A stretch of DNA of 64,000 nucleotides from the NCBI RefSeq assembly GCF_030065885.1, contig NZ_JASJCS010000003.1, forward strand, positions 16,262-80,261. Reading direction: 5' to 3'. How positions within the stretch are numbered: the first letter of the stretch is position 1; each line of letters starts with the position of its first letter. The stretch comes from Ilumatobacter sp. GTDB taxonomy: Bacteria; Actinomycetota; Acidimicrobiia; Acidimicrobiales; Ilumatobacteraceae. The translations under genes were made by a program, and so were the position numbers. The notes below the pieces were generated by a model. The model had not been told where the DNA came from and did not search any database. It saw only the letters and a list, made by a program, of their open reading frames with translations. This document shows positions 1 to 11,488 of this stretch, in pieces.

Positions 1-217
1 TCCCGTCGGTGTCGACCTGACGCGACCGCCCTGAGAGAATGGCCGCCGACTGAGCAACGCCGGAGGGGCCCGCTCCCCGTGTTTCGCCGTTCGGCACAGC
101 CAGTCGATACGGTCCGAACCAGCCGGCACGACGGTCTCGACGAGCTGTCGTGGACGAGCCGTACCGGCTCGGCAGCCTGGCGCACCGGCATCGACACGAC
201 ACGAGAGGCGACGCATC

Positions 218-871
218 ATGAAGGGCGACATCATCGTTCTCGAAGAGCACCACAAGCGGGCAGCGCACCTCATCGTGCCCAACATCGTGGACGCGATCCG
301 GGCCAAGGCGGGGCGATACACGATCACGGTCGCCGGCGAGTCGGGGAGCGGGAAGTCGGAGACGGGCAAGGCGATCGCCGACGAGCTCGCCGCGCACGAC
401 ATCGCCGCGGTCCTGCTCGGGCAGGACGACTACTTCGTGCTCCCGCCGAAGTCCAACGACGCCAAGCGCCGCGAGGACGACAGCTGGCTCGGCCCCCACG
501 TCGAAGTGCACCTCGACGTCCTCGAACGGAACCTGATCGACGCCATCGACGGCGCCGACGAGATCGAGAAGCCGCTGATCGACTACGACGCGAACTCCGT
601 CGAGGCCGAGACGATCGACCTCCGCGGCATCGACGTGGTGGTCGCGGAGGGCACGTACACCTCGCTGCTCAAGCACGTCGACACCAAGGTGTTCATCGCC
701 CGCAACCGGCTGGACACCCTCGAGCACCGCCAGAAGCGGAACCGGGGCGACGAGGTCGGCGACCCGTTCATCGAGAACGTGTTGAAGATCGAGCACAAGA
801 TCATCGCCGGCCATCGCCAGCTCGCCGACTTCGTGATCACCCGCGACTACGACGTGATCGACGTCCGATGA
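218..871 (+). CDS. Uridine-kinase-type P-loop kinase
   Basis: A 217-residue kinase of the uridine kinase/phosphoribulokinase P-loop fold. The Walker A motif GESGSGKSE lies at residues 40-48 with Lys46 and Ser47 contacting phosphate, and a QDDYF acid motif follows near residue 68, typical of uridine kinases. The substrate cannot be fixed from sequence; nucleosides, sugars or glycerate-like acceptors are all possible. The ATG at 218 follows a GAGG-like purine run. The stop overlaps the next gene's start (ATGA), so the two are translationally coupled, and a role linked to the sugar phosphorylase-like product downstream is inferred. Confidence 0.8.
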   Translation: MKGDIIVLEEHHKRAAHLIVPNIVDAIRAKAGRYTITVAGESGSGKSETGKAIADELAAHDIAAVLLGQDDYFVLPPKSNDAKRREDDSWLGPHVEVHLDVLERNLIDAIDGADEIEKPLIDYDANSVEAETIDLRGIDVVVAEGTYTSLLKHVDTKVFIARNRLDTLEHRQKRNRGDEVGDPFIENVLKIEHKIIAGHRQLADFVITRDYDVIDVR

Positions 872-2424
872 AGGGCGGCCTCCCCAACGGCGTGATGCTC
901 AACGCCTACCCCGACAGCTTGGGCGGCGATCTCGCCGCGACGGTGCGGATGCTGCAGCGCCCCGAGCTGGCCGACGTGTTCTCGCTGTTCTACGTGCTGC
1001 CCACCGTCTTCAACAGCGACCTCGACCGCGGCTTCTCGATCATCGACTACGACCTCAACGACGAGCTCGTGACCGCCGACGATCTCGCCGCGCTCGACCA
1101 GCTCGGGGTCGAGCTGAAGTTCGACCTCGTGCTCAACCACCTGTCGGTCGGATCGCCCCAGTTCCAGGACATGCTCGCCCGGGGCGACGAGTCCGAGTTC
1201 GCCGACTTCTTCATCGACTGGAACCGGTTCTGGGAGGGCGAGGGAGAGCTCCACGACGACGGCTACGTCGTCCCATCGCCCCACCATCTCGAGAAGCTGT
1301 TCATGAGGAAGCCCGGTCTGCCGATCCTCCGGGTGAGGTTCCCGGACGGCTCGGATCGCTTCTACTGGAACACCTTCTACCAGCAGGTCGACGTGGTCGA
1401 CGGCGAGCGCACCTACCTCGGCCAGATGGACCTCAACGCCGAGTCCGAGCAGGTGTGGGAGTTCTACCGCGACACCGTGGCAAAGGTGCGCGACTTCGGC
1501 GCCACGATCCTGCGCCTCGACGCGTTCGCCTACCTCCACAAGGCGGTCGGCGAGCGCAACTTCTTCAACCGGCCCGGCACGTGGGACTACCTCGCACGGC
1601 TGCGAACCATCGCCGACGAGCACGGCCTGACGCTGCTGCCCGAGATCCACGCCGAGTACGGCGCGAAGCTCCACCTCGAGCTGTCGGAGCAGGGTTACCC
1701 GGTCTACGACTTCTTCCTCCCCGGCCTGGTGATCGACGCGATCGACAGCGGGAACAACCGCAACCTCCTGCGCTGGATCGGCGAGCTCCTCGAACACGAG
1801 ATCGCCACCGTGAACATGCTGGGCTGCCACGACGGCATTCCCGTGCTCGACCTCCGGGGTGGCGGAGACGCCGACGGGTTGCTGCCCGACGCCGAGATCG
1901 AGGCGATCATCGAGCGGCTGCTCGAACGGGGTGGCCGGGTCAAGAACCTCTACGGTCCCGACGGCACGAAGATCTCGTACTACCAGGTGAACGCCACCTT
2001 CTTCAGCGCGCTCGGCGAGAGCGAGAACCGGCTGCGCCTCGCCCGTGCCATCCAGCTGTTCGTGCCGGGGACACCGCAGGTCTGGTACCTCGATCTCTTC
2101 GCCGGCGCCAACGACGACGAAGCGGCCGACCGGGGCGGTCCCGGCGGCCACAAGGAGATCAACCGCACGAACCTGACCGCAGCGGACATCGAGGCCGGGT
2201 TGACCCGCGCCGTCGTGTTGGACCAGCTCGAGATGATGCGACTCCGCAACACCTCGGATGCCTTCGACGGCCGGCTCGAGGTCCTCGCGACCGAACCGCA
2301 CCGCCTCGCGCTGCGATGGACCAACGGCGCGACGCACGCCACGCTCGACGCCGACCTCGCCGCCGAGACCTTCACGATCACGCACGTCTCGGGCGGTAGC
2401 CAGACCGTCTACGACTACGGCTGA
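868..2424 (+). CDS. GH13 sucrose/glucosylglycerate phosphorylase-like enzyme
   Basis: A 518-residue alpha-amylase-superfamily protein resembling GH13 subfamily 18 (sucrose phosphorylase and glucosylglycerate or sucrose-6-phosphate phosphorylases). The N-terminus has the family's YPDSLGG motif. The conserved regions are DLVLNH (near 88), RLDAFAY with likely nucleophile Asp218, LLPEIHAEY with acid/base Glu259, and CHDGIP with Asp322. Such enzymes split a glucoside with phosphate to give glucose 1-phosphate in the cytoplasm. The frame is open far upstream (to 79), but the ATG at 868 overlapping the kinase stop fits the family's length and N-terminus. The exact acceptor is unknown; hydrolase activity is the alternative. 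Confidence 0.82.
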   Translation: MKGGLPNGVMLNAYPDSLGGDLAATVRMLQRPELADVFSLFYVLPTVFNSDLDRGFSIIDYDLNDELVTADDLAALDQLGVELKFDLVLNHLSVGSPQFQDMLARGDESEFADFFIDWNRFWEGEGELHDDGYVVPSPHHLEKLFMRKPGLPILRVRFPDGSDRFYWNTFYQQVDVVDGERTYLGQMDLNAESEQVWEFYRDTVAKVRDFGATILRLDAFAYLHKAVGERNFFNRPGTWDYLARLRTIADEHGLTLLPEIHAEYGAKLHLELSEQGYPVYDFFLPGLVIDAIDSGNNRNLLRWIGELLEHEIATVNMLGCHDGIPVLDLRGGGDADGLLPDAEIEAIIERLLERGGRVKNLYGPDGTKISYYQVNATFFSALGESENRLRLARAIQLFVPGTPQVWYLDLFAGANDDEAADRGGPGGHKEINRTNLTAADIEAGLTRAVVLDQLEMMRLRNTSDAFDGRLEVLATEPHRLALRWTNGATHATLDADLAAETFTITHVSGGSQTVYDYG

Positions 2425-2467
2425 CGTCAATCGACGAGATCAGCGGATCGTCGGGAGCGAGCGTCGC

Positions 2468-2935
2468 TCAGCTCTCGTTCGGCGTTGGCTCGTCGCGGAC
2501 GAAGATCCTCGGGCCGCGCTCCTGGTTGCCGCGGTAGGCGGGCCAGCCGCCGACGACCACTGCGACGTACATCATCTTGCGCTTGAACCAGCCGGCGCCC
2601 TCGGCCACCAGGACCGCACGGAAGACGTTGTCTGCGTGCAACTTCCCGACACCCGGTTGGGCGTACAGCCAGTCGTGCACGATCCCGGCCCATCGCTGCG
2701 GGTCCTCCCAGGGTTCCCACCCGGTGATCCGCTGCGCCCATGCCGGGACCGACGCCCCGTCGGTGGTGAACCCGGTCGGGATCTCGATGCGTTCGTCGCG
2801 GGCCTGGACGACGAGCGGCTCGCCGAGGATCCAGAACCTCTCGTCGCCCGGCAGGACCTCCTCGCCGACGACTTCCTTGACGCGGTCGACCCGATCGAAC
2901 CGTTCGGGCCTGACGGTGATGGTGGCGGTCAGCAT
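2468..2935 (-). CDS. DUF1353 family protein
   Basis: A 155-residue protein with the DUF1353 signature: a GFTTDGASVP motif followed by HDWLYAQPG. The family is common in phages and in bacterial chromosomes and has no established function; the conserved Asp and His residues look like a possible active site. The ATG at 2935 was chosen because AAGGGAG precedes it at good spacing, whereas the longer frame would run into the neighbour's promoter. It is convergent with the GH13 gene and divergent from the Coq4-like gene. I cannot assign a role. Confidence 0.75.
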   Translation of the reverse strand: MLTATITVRPERFDRVDRVKEVVGEEVLPGDERFWILGEPLVVQARDERIEIPTGFTTDGASVPAWAQRITGWEPWEDPQRWAGIVHDWLYAQPGVGKLHADNVFRAVLVAEGAGWFKRKMMYVAVVVGGWPAYRGNQERGPRIFVRDEPTPNES

Positions 2936-3068
2936 CTCGGCTGCTCCCTTCGGGTGCCCACTTCGATGATGCACCCCGATGGAGGCACGGGTCCAGCGGT
3001 ATTCCGCGCCATCGATGGCGTCGCGGGCCGGTGCTACCGTTCCGGCGATCACGACCTGGAGTGAGCCG

Positions 3069-3770
3069 ATGACGACGACACCGATCGACCGCGAGTTCGC
3101 AGAGAAGTTCATGAAGTCGGTCGACGAACCGTTCAAGTACGGCGTGTACTGGCTCTTCCACGAGTGGTGGGACGAGGCGCCCGACCCGGCGATCGATGCG
3201 TACCGGGCCGAGCTGGGGTTGATCGAGGGCTCCGATTCGTTCCTCGCCGAGCGCTTCCTGCCCGAGCCGACGACGCTCGACCGGCTGGCGGAGTGCCCGC
3301 CCGAGTCGCTCGGCGCCTACTTCCGTCAGTTCGTCGTCGAGAACAACCTCGAGGCCGACCTCGCCCGCAACTACCGCGAGTACAACGAGGAGCTCACGCA
3401 GTCGGGCAAGCTCGATCGCCTGCCCGACGACCTCAGCTACATGATGCTGCGCGGCTTCCAGATCCACGACATCTTGCACGTGCTCACCGGCTACACGTCG
3501 CGCCCGATGGGCGAGCTCGGGCTGGCGGCGTTCTACCTCGCACAGCTCCGCTTCCCGTACCACGCGATGCGCATGGCGGTGACCGCCGCCCACGTCGCGT
3601 TCGTGAGCCCGGCGGGCATCACCAAGGCGATGGATGCGATCGCCGAGGGATGGCTGTACGGCCGGCGCACGCCGAACCTGAGCTTCCACCGCTGGGAGGA
3701 CGAGCTCGACGCGCCCCTCCACGAGCTGCGCGAGCGGTTCGGCATCGAGACCGAGGCAATGGCCGTCTGA
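3069..3770 (+). CDS. Coq4-like family protein
   Basis: A 233-residue helical protein carrying the Coq4 metal-binding signature HDxxHx11E (HDILH, then Glu eleven residues later). Eukaryotic COQ4 acts in ubiquinone synthesis on a 4-hydroxybenzoate-derived ring and has been linked to C1 decarboxylation/hydroxylation. Actinobacteria normally use menaquinone, so that role is doubtful here. The gene lies beside a 4-hydroxybenzoate catabolic operon, which makes an aromatic-acid or lipid role worth testing. The ATG at 3069 follows GGAGTGAG; a possible -10 (TACCGT) is at 3035-3040. Family assignment is fairly safe, function is not. Confidence 0.75.
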   Translation: MTTTPIDREFAEKFMKSVDEPFKYGVYWLFHEWWDEAPDPAIDAYRAELGLIEGSDSFLAERFLPEPTTLDRLAECPPESLGAYFRQFVVENNLEADLARNYREYNEELTQSGKLDRLPDDLSYMMLRGFQIHDILHVLTGYTSRPMGELGLAAFYLAQLRFPYHAMRMAVTAAHVAFVSPAGITKAMDAIAEGWLYGRRTPNLSFHRWEDELDAPLHELRERFGIETEAMAV

Positions 3771-3782
3771 ACCTGGCGCCGC

Positions 3783-4654
3783 TCAGTCGCGGCCGTTCAG
3801 GCCGAGCACGTCGATCGCGTTCTGCTTCATGATCAGCGGGCGGACCTCCGGCTTGATCTCGAGGTCGTCGAAGCTCGCGATCCACCGGTCGGGTGAGATC
3901 ACCGGGTAGTCCGATCCGAACAGCACCTTCCGGCGCAGCGGACCGTTCGCGGCGCGGACGAGCTGCGCCGGGAAGTACTTGGGCAGCCAGCCGGACAGAT
4001 CGATGTAGACGTTCGCCTTGTGGGTCGCCATCGAGATCGCAGCGTCCTGCCACGGCACCGACGGGTGGGCGAGGATGACGGTGAGCGTGGGGAAGTCGGC
4101 GGCGACGTCGTCGAGGAGCATCGGGTCGCTGTAGCGCAGCTTGATGCCCCGGCCGCCCGGCAGGCCGGCGCCGATGCCGGTCTGGCCGGTGTGGAACACG
4201 GTCGGCGCACCGGCCTCGGCGATCGCTTCGTAGATGGGGTAGTAGCGCTCGTCGTTCGGCTCGAACGCCTGCAGGCTCGGGTGGAACTTGAAGCCCTTCG
4301 CACCGTGTGCGACGAGTGATCGCACCCGGGCCGCAGCGTCGTCGGCGAGCGGGTCGACCGAGCCGAACGGGATGAGGATGTCGTCGTGCCGGGCCACGAG
4401 ATCGATGATCTCCTCGCTCGACAGGGCGGGATGCCCCAGCGCCGTGGTGGCGTCGACGGTGAAGACGACGGCGCCGATCTGCCGCTCGCGGTAGTACGCG
4501 GCGAGGTCGGCGACGGTCGGCGTCCGGTTGTCGTCGCCCTTGAAGTACTTCGCCGACGCGTCGAGCAGCTCCTGATCGAGCGCGCAACACCCCTGCGAGT
4601 CCTGCTCGACGTGCACGTGGGTGTCGATGGCGACCAGTGCGTCGGGGTCGAAGC

Positions 4655-4658
<4 letters not shown>
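3783..4658 (-). CDS. Amidohydrolase-2 family protein, lig operon
   Basis: A 291-residue TIM-barrel metal-dependent hydrolase or decarboxylase of the amidohydrolase-2 (ACMSD/LigW-like) group. It shows the HVHVE metal motif near the N-terminus, KFHPSLQ, a mid-barrel HTGQTG, ILAHPS and a C-terminal FGSDYP with the metal-binding Asp. It is the last gene of the pobA-ligABC operon and its ATG overlaps the ligC stop (ATGA). The pathway's known hydrolase (LigI) and hydratase (LigJ) are encoded elsewhere in the window, so this is an extra member. It might decarboxylate or hydrolyse a related ring-cleavage product or an aromatic precursor. No substrate can be assigned. Confidence 0.78.
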
Positions 4659-6884
<2,226 letters not shown>

Positions 6885-6904
6885 GCTGTCTCCTGGTCGG
6901 CGGG

Positions 6905-8095
<1,191 letters not shown>

Positions 8096-8099
8096 TCAC

Positions 8100-8121
8100 T
8101 GTCGACAAGATTGTCGACAAT
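8100..8121. promoter_or_regulatory. Twin-palindrome operator, pobA/ligJ
   Basis: Two copies of the 8-bp palindrome TGTCGACA (8100-8107 and 8112-8119) separated by AGAT; the right copy is part of the longer palindrome ATTGTCGACAAT (8110-8121). The element lies midway between pobA and ligJ and recurs at 12590-12610 with 19 of 21 bases identical. TTGTnnACAA-type sites are usual for FCD-class GntR regulators, and such a gene is at 9934-10590. The factor-site link is inferred. Confidence 0.75.
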
Positions 8122-8184
8122 CCGGTACCTTACTCGGGGCACCGACCCCTGCGTCAACGGGCGGTGCCGACGGAGGGACGTCAC

Positions 8185-9195
8185 GTGCACCGGATCATCG
8201 ATTGCCACGGCCACTACACCACCACACCGCCGGGCGTGGCTGCGTGGCGTGACGCACAGAAGGCCGCCGTGGCCGCCGACGCGGCGTTCGTGGGCGAGAA
8301 GGGCGCCCTGGCGGTCACCGACGACGAGATCCGCGAGAGCCTGGAGTCGGCACAGCTCGCGTTCCAGCGCGAACGAGGGTCCGACCTGACGATCTTCTCG
8401 CCGCGGGCGTCGTGGATGGCGCACCACATCGGCAACGAGCACACGTCCCGGTTCTGGACCGAGCACCAGAACGAACTGATCCGCCGCGTCTGCGACCTGT
8501 ACCCGGACAACTTCGCACCCGCCTGCCAGCTGCCGCAGTCGCCCGGTGCGTCGATCGACGGGTCGGTCCATGAGCTCCGGCGCTGCATCGACGAGATGGG
8601 CTTCATCGGCTGCAACGTCAACCCCGACCCGAGTGGCGGCTTCTGGACCGGGCCGCCGCTGTTCGACCGATACTGGTGGCCGCTGTGGGAAGCGATGATC
8701 GAGCTCGACGTTCCTGCGATGATCCACGTGTCCGCGGCCTGCAACCGGAGCTTCCACACCACGGGTTCGCACTACCTCGGTGCCGACACGACCGCCTTCA
8801 TGCAGGCGCTGGCGTCCGGGTTCATGGCCGACTTCCCGGGTCTCCGGTGGATCATTCCGCACGGCGGTGGTGCCGTGCCGTACCACTGGGGTCGCTTCAC
8901 CGGCATGGCCGCCGACCAGGGATGGGACTTCGATGCGCTGCTCGACCACATCTGGTTCGACACGTGCGTGTACCACCAGCCCGGCATCGACCTGCTGCTC
9001 GACGTGGTGCCCACCGAGAACGTGCTGTTCGCCTCCGAGATGGTCGGCGCGGTGCGTGGCGTCAACCCCGACACGGGTCGACACTACGACGACACCAAGG
9101 TGTACCTCGACGCTTCGTCGCTCGACGACGACGGCCGACGGCTCGTCTTCGAAGAGAACGCCCGCAAGGTCTTCCCGAGATTGGAGCTGCCATGA
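8185..9195 (+). CDS. ligJ: 4-oxalomesaconate hydratase
   Basis: A 336-residue amidohydrolase-fold protein matching LigJ, which hydrates 4-oxalomesaconate to 4-carboxy-4-hydroxy-2-oxoadipate. The N-terminal IIDCHGHYTT zinc motif is characteristic. SPRASWMAHHIGNEHTS, MGFIGCNVNPDPSGG and the C-terminal LFASEMVGAVRG are further family segments. The GTG at 8185 was preferred over an in-frame GTG at 8164 because GGAGGG stands seven bases before it and the protein then begins at the barrel's first strand. Translationally coupled to ligK (ATGA overlap); divergent from pobA. Confidence 0.93.
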   Translation: MHRIIDCHGHYTTTPPGVAAWRDAQKAAVAADAAFVGEKGALAVTDDEIRESLESAQLAFQRERGSDLTIFSPRASWMAHHIGNEHTSRFWTEHQNELIRRVCDLYPDNFAPACQLPQSPGASIDGSVHELRRCIDEMGFIGCNVNPDPSGGFWTGPPLFDRYWWPLWEAMIELDVPAMIHVSAACNRSFHTTGSHYLGADTTAFMQALASGFMADFPGLRWIIPHGGGAVPYHWGRFTGMAADQGWDFDALLDHIWFDTCVYHQPGIDLLLDVVPTENVLFASEMVGAVRGVNPDTGRHYDDTKVYLDASSLDDDGRRLVFEENARKVFPRLELP

Positions 9196-9899
9196 ACCAG
9201 CCTTCCCACGGCCGCCACGTGGTGGTCACCGAGATCGACCGGGCCGGCATCGCGACCGTCGACGGGCTTGCGTCGATGGGCACGGCGACGGTGCACGAGG
9301 CGATCGGGCGGCGCGGGTTCCTCGGCGCCGAGCTGCGCCCGATCCAGCAGGACGTGCGGGTCGGCGGCTCGGCGGTCACGGTGTCGAGCCACCCCGGCGA
9401 CAACATGATGATCCACGCCGCGGTCGAGGTCTGCCGGCCGGGCGACGTCCTCGTCGTGACGACCACCGCACCGTCGACGCACGGCATGTTCGGCGAGCTG
9501 CTGGCGACGTCGCTGATGACGCGAGGCGTTCGAGGTCTCGTCATCGACGCCGGCGTGCGCGACACGTCCGAGCTGCGCGACATGGGCTTCCCGGTCTGGA
9601 CGCGCCACGTGTCGTGCCAGGGGACGGTCAAGGCGACGCCGGGTTCGGTCAACGTGCCGGTATCGATCGGTGGGGTCGTCATCGAGCCGGGCGACGTGGT
9701 GTGCGCCGACGACGACGGCGTCGTGGTCGTGTCGCTCGGCGAGGCCGAGTGGGCGCTTGCGCAGTCGCAGGCCCGGCTCGACAAGGAGGCGGCAACCCGC
9801 GCCCGGCTCGATGCCGGTGAGCTGGGCCTCGACTTCTACGGCCTGCGCGACGAGCTCGCCGACCTCGGCGTCGAGTACGTCGACCGCCTCGACCCCTGA
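9192..9899 (+). CDS. ligK: 4-carboxy-4-hydroxy-2-oxoadipate aldolase
   Basis: A 235-residue RraA-fold class II aldolase that splits 4-carboxy-4-hydroxy-2-oxoadipate into pyruvate and oxaloacetate, the last step of the 4,5-cleavage route. The GELLATSLMTRGVRG segment and DAGVRD with Arg123 and Asp124 coincide with the residue numbers of the characterised HMG/CHA aldolase active site. TRHVSCQGTVKATPG is also typical of this aldolase group rather than RNase E regulator RraA. The ATG overlaps the ligJ stop. A strong hairpin follows directly. Confidence 0.94.
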   Translation: MNQPSHGRHVVVTEIDRAGIATVDGLASMGTATVHEAIGRRGFLGAELRPIQQDVRVGGSAVTVSSHPGDNMMIHAAVEVCRPGDVLVVTTTAPSTHGMFGELLATSLMTRGVRGLVIDAGVRDTSELRDMGFPVWTRHVSCQGTVKATPGSVNVPVSIGGVVIEPGDVVCADDDGVVVVSLGEAEWALAQSQARLDKEAATRARLDAGELGLDFYGLRDELADLGVEYVDRLDP

Positions 9900-9902
9900 C
9901 AC

Positions 9903-9933
9903 GTCGCGAGTTGTGTCTGACGCAACTCGCGAC
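9903..9933. terminator. Bidirectional terminator, ligK/gntR
   Basis: A perfect 11-bp inverted repeat, GTCGCGAGTTG (9903-9913) and CAACTCGCGAC (9923-9933), with a nine-base loop, fills the 34-bp gap between convergent ligK and gntR. There is no U tract, as is common in high-GC actinobacteria. Confidence 0.75.
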
Positions 9934-10590
9934 TCAGGTGGGGCGGCGGGCGTCGCGCCAGCGGTGCAACACCTCGATCACCGACTGCAGGTGGTCGCGC
10001 ATCGCAGCAGCTGCGGCGTGCTCGTCTCCGGCGACCACCGCTTCGACGATCGATGCGTGCTGCCCGAGCGACTCGCCGGGGCGCCCCGGCATCAGCGCGA
10101 GTCGATACTGATGATGTGCAGCGCGGTTGCGCAGGTTCGCGACGAGCTGACTCGCGATCGTGTGCCCACTCATCTCCCGCAGGCGGCGGTGGAGCAGGGC
10201 GTTGAGCTCGGAGTAGTCGCCGTCGCGATCCTCGGCGACCGCGGCGCGCATGTCGTCGACGATGCCGCGTAGCTCATCGCGCTCGTCGCTGGTGGCGTGA
10301 TGCGCGGCCTGCGCTGCGATCAAGCCTTCGAGCGCGGCCCGGGCCTCGGTGATCTGGATCGCCTCCTCGATCGAGATCCGACGGACCGTTGCGCCCCGGT
10401 TCGCCTCCCGTTCGACCAGCCCCTCCGACGTCAGCTCGACGAGGGCCGACCGCACGGCGGCCCGCCCGCACCGGTACAGCTCGGCCAGTGGGACCTCGAG
10501 CAGCCGGTCGCCCGGCTCGAAGCGACCGGTGAGGATGTCCTGCCGGAGCTCGTCGGTCACGGAGCCTGTGGCCATGTCACGAGAAGTCAT
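9934..10590 (-). CDS. GntR-family (FCD) transcriptional regulator
   Basis: A 218-residue regulator with an N-terminal winged helix (DELRQDILTGRFEPGDRL, then the recognition segment GRAAVRSAL) and a C-terminal all-helical FCD ligand domain with His residues near LNALLHRRLREM and GQHASIVEAV that would hold a metal and an organic acid. It ends the galD-ligI-gntR operon. Start 10590 has AGGTG upstream and overlaps ligI by 14 bases; ATG 10575 is the alternative. It is the only specific regulator in the lig region and probably binds the palindromes at 8100 and 12590, thereby autoregulating. The inducer is likely protocatechuate or a ring-cleavage product, by inference. Confidence 0.88.
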   Translation of the reverse strand: MTSRDMATGSVTDELRQDILTGRFEPGDRLLEVPLAELYRCGRAAVRSALVELTSEGLVEREANRGATVRRISIEEAIQITEARAALEGLIAAQAAHHATSDERDELRGIVDDMRAAVAEDRDGDYSELNALLHRRLREMSGHTIASQLVANLRNRAAHHQYRLALMPGRPGESLGQHASIVEAVVAGDEHAAAAAMRDHLQSVIEVLHRWRDARRPT

Positions 10591-11485
10591 ACAGCACCTG
10601 CGGGTTGTCGACCAGGATCCGATCCCTGCTGGCCTGATCGGGAGCGAACGCCGCGAGGAGGTCGAGCAGCCGGCCCTCGTCGGGCATGTCGACCAGGTTC
10701 GGGTGCGGCCAGTCGGTTCCCCAAAGCACACGATCCGGGGCGCACTCGACCAGGGCGCGCCCGAACGGCACCACGTCGTCGTACGGCGCGATGCGTCCTT
10801 CGGTCAGACGCTCGGCGCAGGAGACCTTCACCCAGCACCGCTCGTCGGACGCCAGCCGTTCGAGCAGGCGCTGGAACGGCTCCTGGTCGACGCCGTCGGC
10901 GGCGGGTACTCGCGCCATGTGGTCGATCACATAGGGCACGGGCATCGCGTCGAGCAGCCCCGAGTACGTGCCGAAGTCCCTCGCGTCGAGGTGGAGCACC
11001 ACGTGCCAGCGCAGCGCCGCGACGCGATGGACGAGGTCCCGGAACTCGTCGAGGTCCGGGGCGCCGCCGAGATGGGCCACGAAGTTGAAGCGGATGCCGC
11101 GGACCTGATGCTCGTGCAGCTCGGCGAGGTCGTCGTCGGTGAACGACGGGTCGATCATGGCGACGCCCGCGTAGCGGCCGGCGCCGCGCTCGATCGCATC
11201 GAGCATCGCCGAGTTGTCGGCACCGTGGCAGCTGGCCTGCACGAACACCGCTCGCTCCAATCCGAGCCGGCGCTGCAGGCGCTCGAAGTCGTCGATCCCG
11301 GAGTCGGGCGGCGTGTACGTCCGGGTCGGCGAGAAGGGGAACCGCTCGGCGGGGCCGAAGATGTGGCAGTGGGCGTCGCACGCGAGAGCCGGCGGGCGGA
11401 CCGCCGCGGGCGGCGAGGCTTCGGCAATCGGCCCGGGCACGGTCCGTTCGAGGGGGAAGTCGTGCGGCGGATTGCGAGGAGCCAC
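10577..11485 (-). CDS. ligI: 2-pyrone-4,6-dicarboxylate lactonase
   Basis: A 302-residue cytosolic amidohydrolase that opens 2-pyrone-4,6-dicarboxylate to 4-oxalomesaconate. It matches LigI through CDAHCHIFGP, FPFSPTRTYTPPD, VQASCHGADNSAMLDAI, GIRFNFV, VIDHMAR and WGTDWPHPN with the catalytic Asp. LigI is unusual in the superfamily for working without a tightly bound metal. The GTG at 11485 is preceded by GGAGC and lies three bases after galD. Confidence 0.94.
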   Translation of the reverse strand: MAPRNPPHDFPLERTVPGPIAEASPPAAVRPPALACDAHCHIFGPAERFPFSPTRTYTPPDSGIDDFERLQRRLGLERAVFVQASCHGADNSAMLDAIERGAGRYAGVAMIDPSFTDDDLAELHEHQVRGIRFNFVAHLGGAPDLDEFRDLVHRVAALRWHVVLHLDARDFGTYSGLLDAMPVPYVIDHMARVPAADGVDQEPFQRLLERLASDERCWVKVSCAERLTEGRIAPYDDVVPFGRALVECAPDRVLWGTDWPHPNLVDMPDEGRLLDLLAAFAPDQASRDRILVDNPQVLYDFS

Positions 11486-11488
11486 CGC

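Noticed and set aside
79..867. N-terminal extension of the GH13 gene
   Set aside because: The extension is Arg-rich, overlaps the kinase in another frame and is absent from the family; the ATGA overlap at 868 is a better start.
847..2430. A 527-codon frame antisense to the GH13 gene
   Set aside because: Composition is typical of a shadow frame; the GH13 catalytic motifs are on the plus strand.
2455..2469. Hairpin GAGCGA-GCG-TCGCTC between GH13 and DUF1353 genes
   Set aside because: Six-base stem overlapping a stop codon, expected often by chance in GC-rich sequence; not strong enough to call a terminator.
10596..10615. TTGTCGACC inside ligI as a third operator
   Set aside because: Only half the palindrome is present and GTCGAC is common in coding DNA of this GC content.
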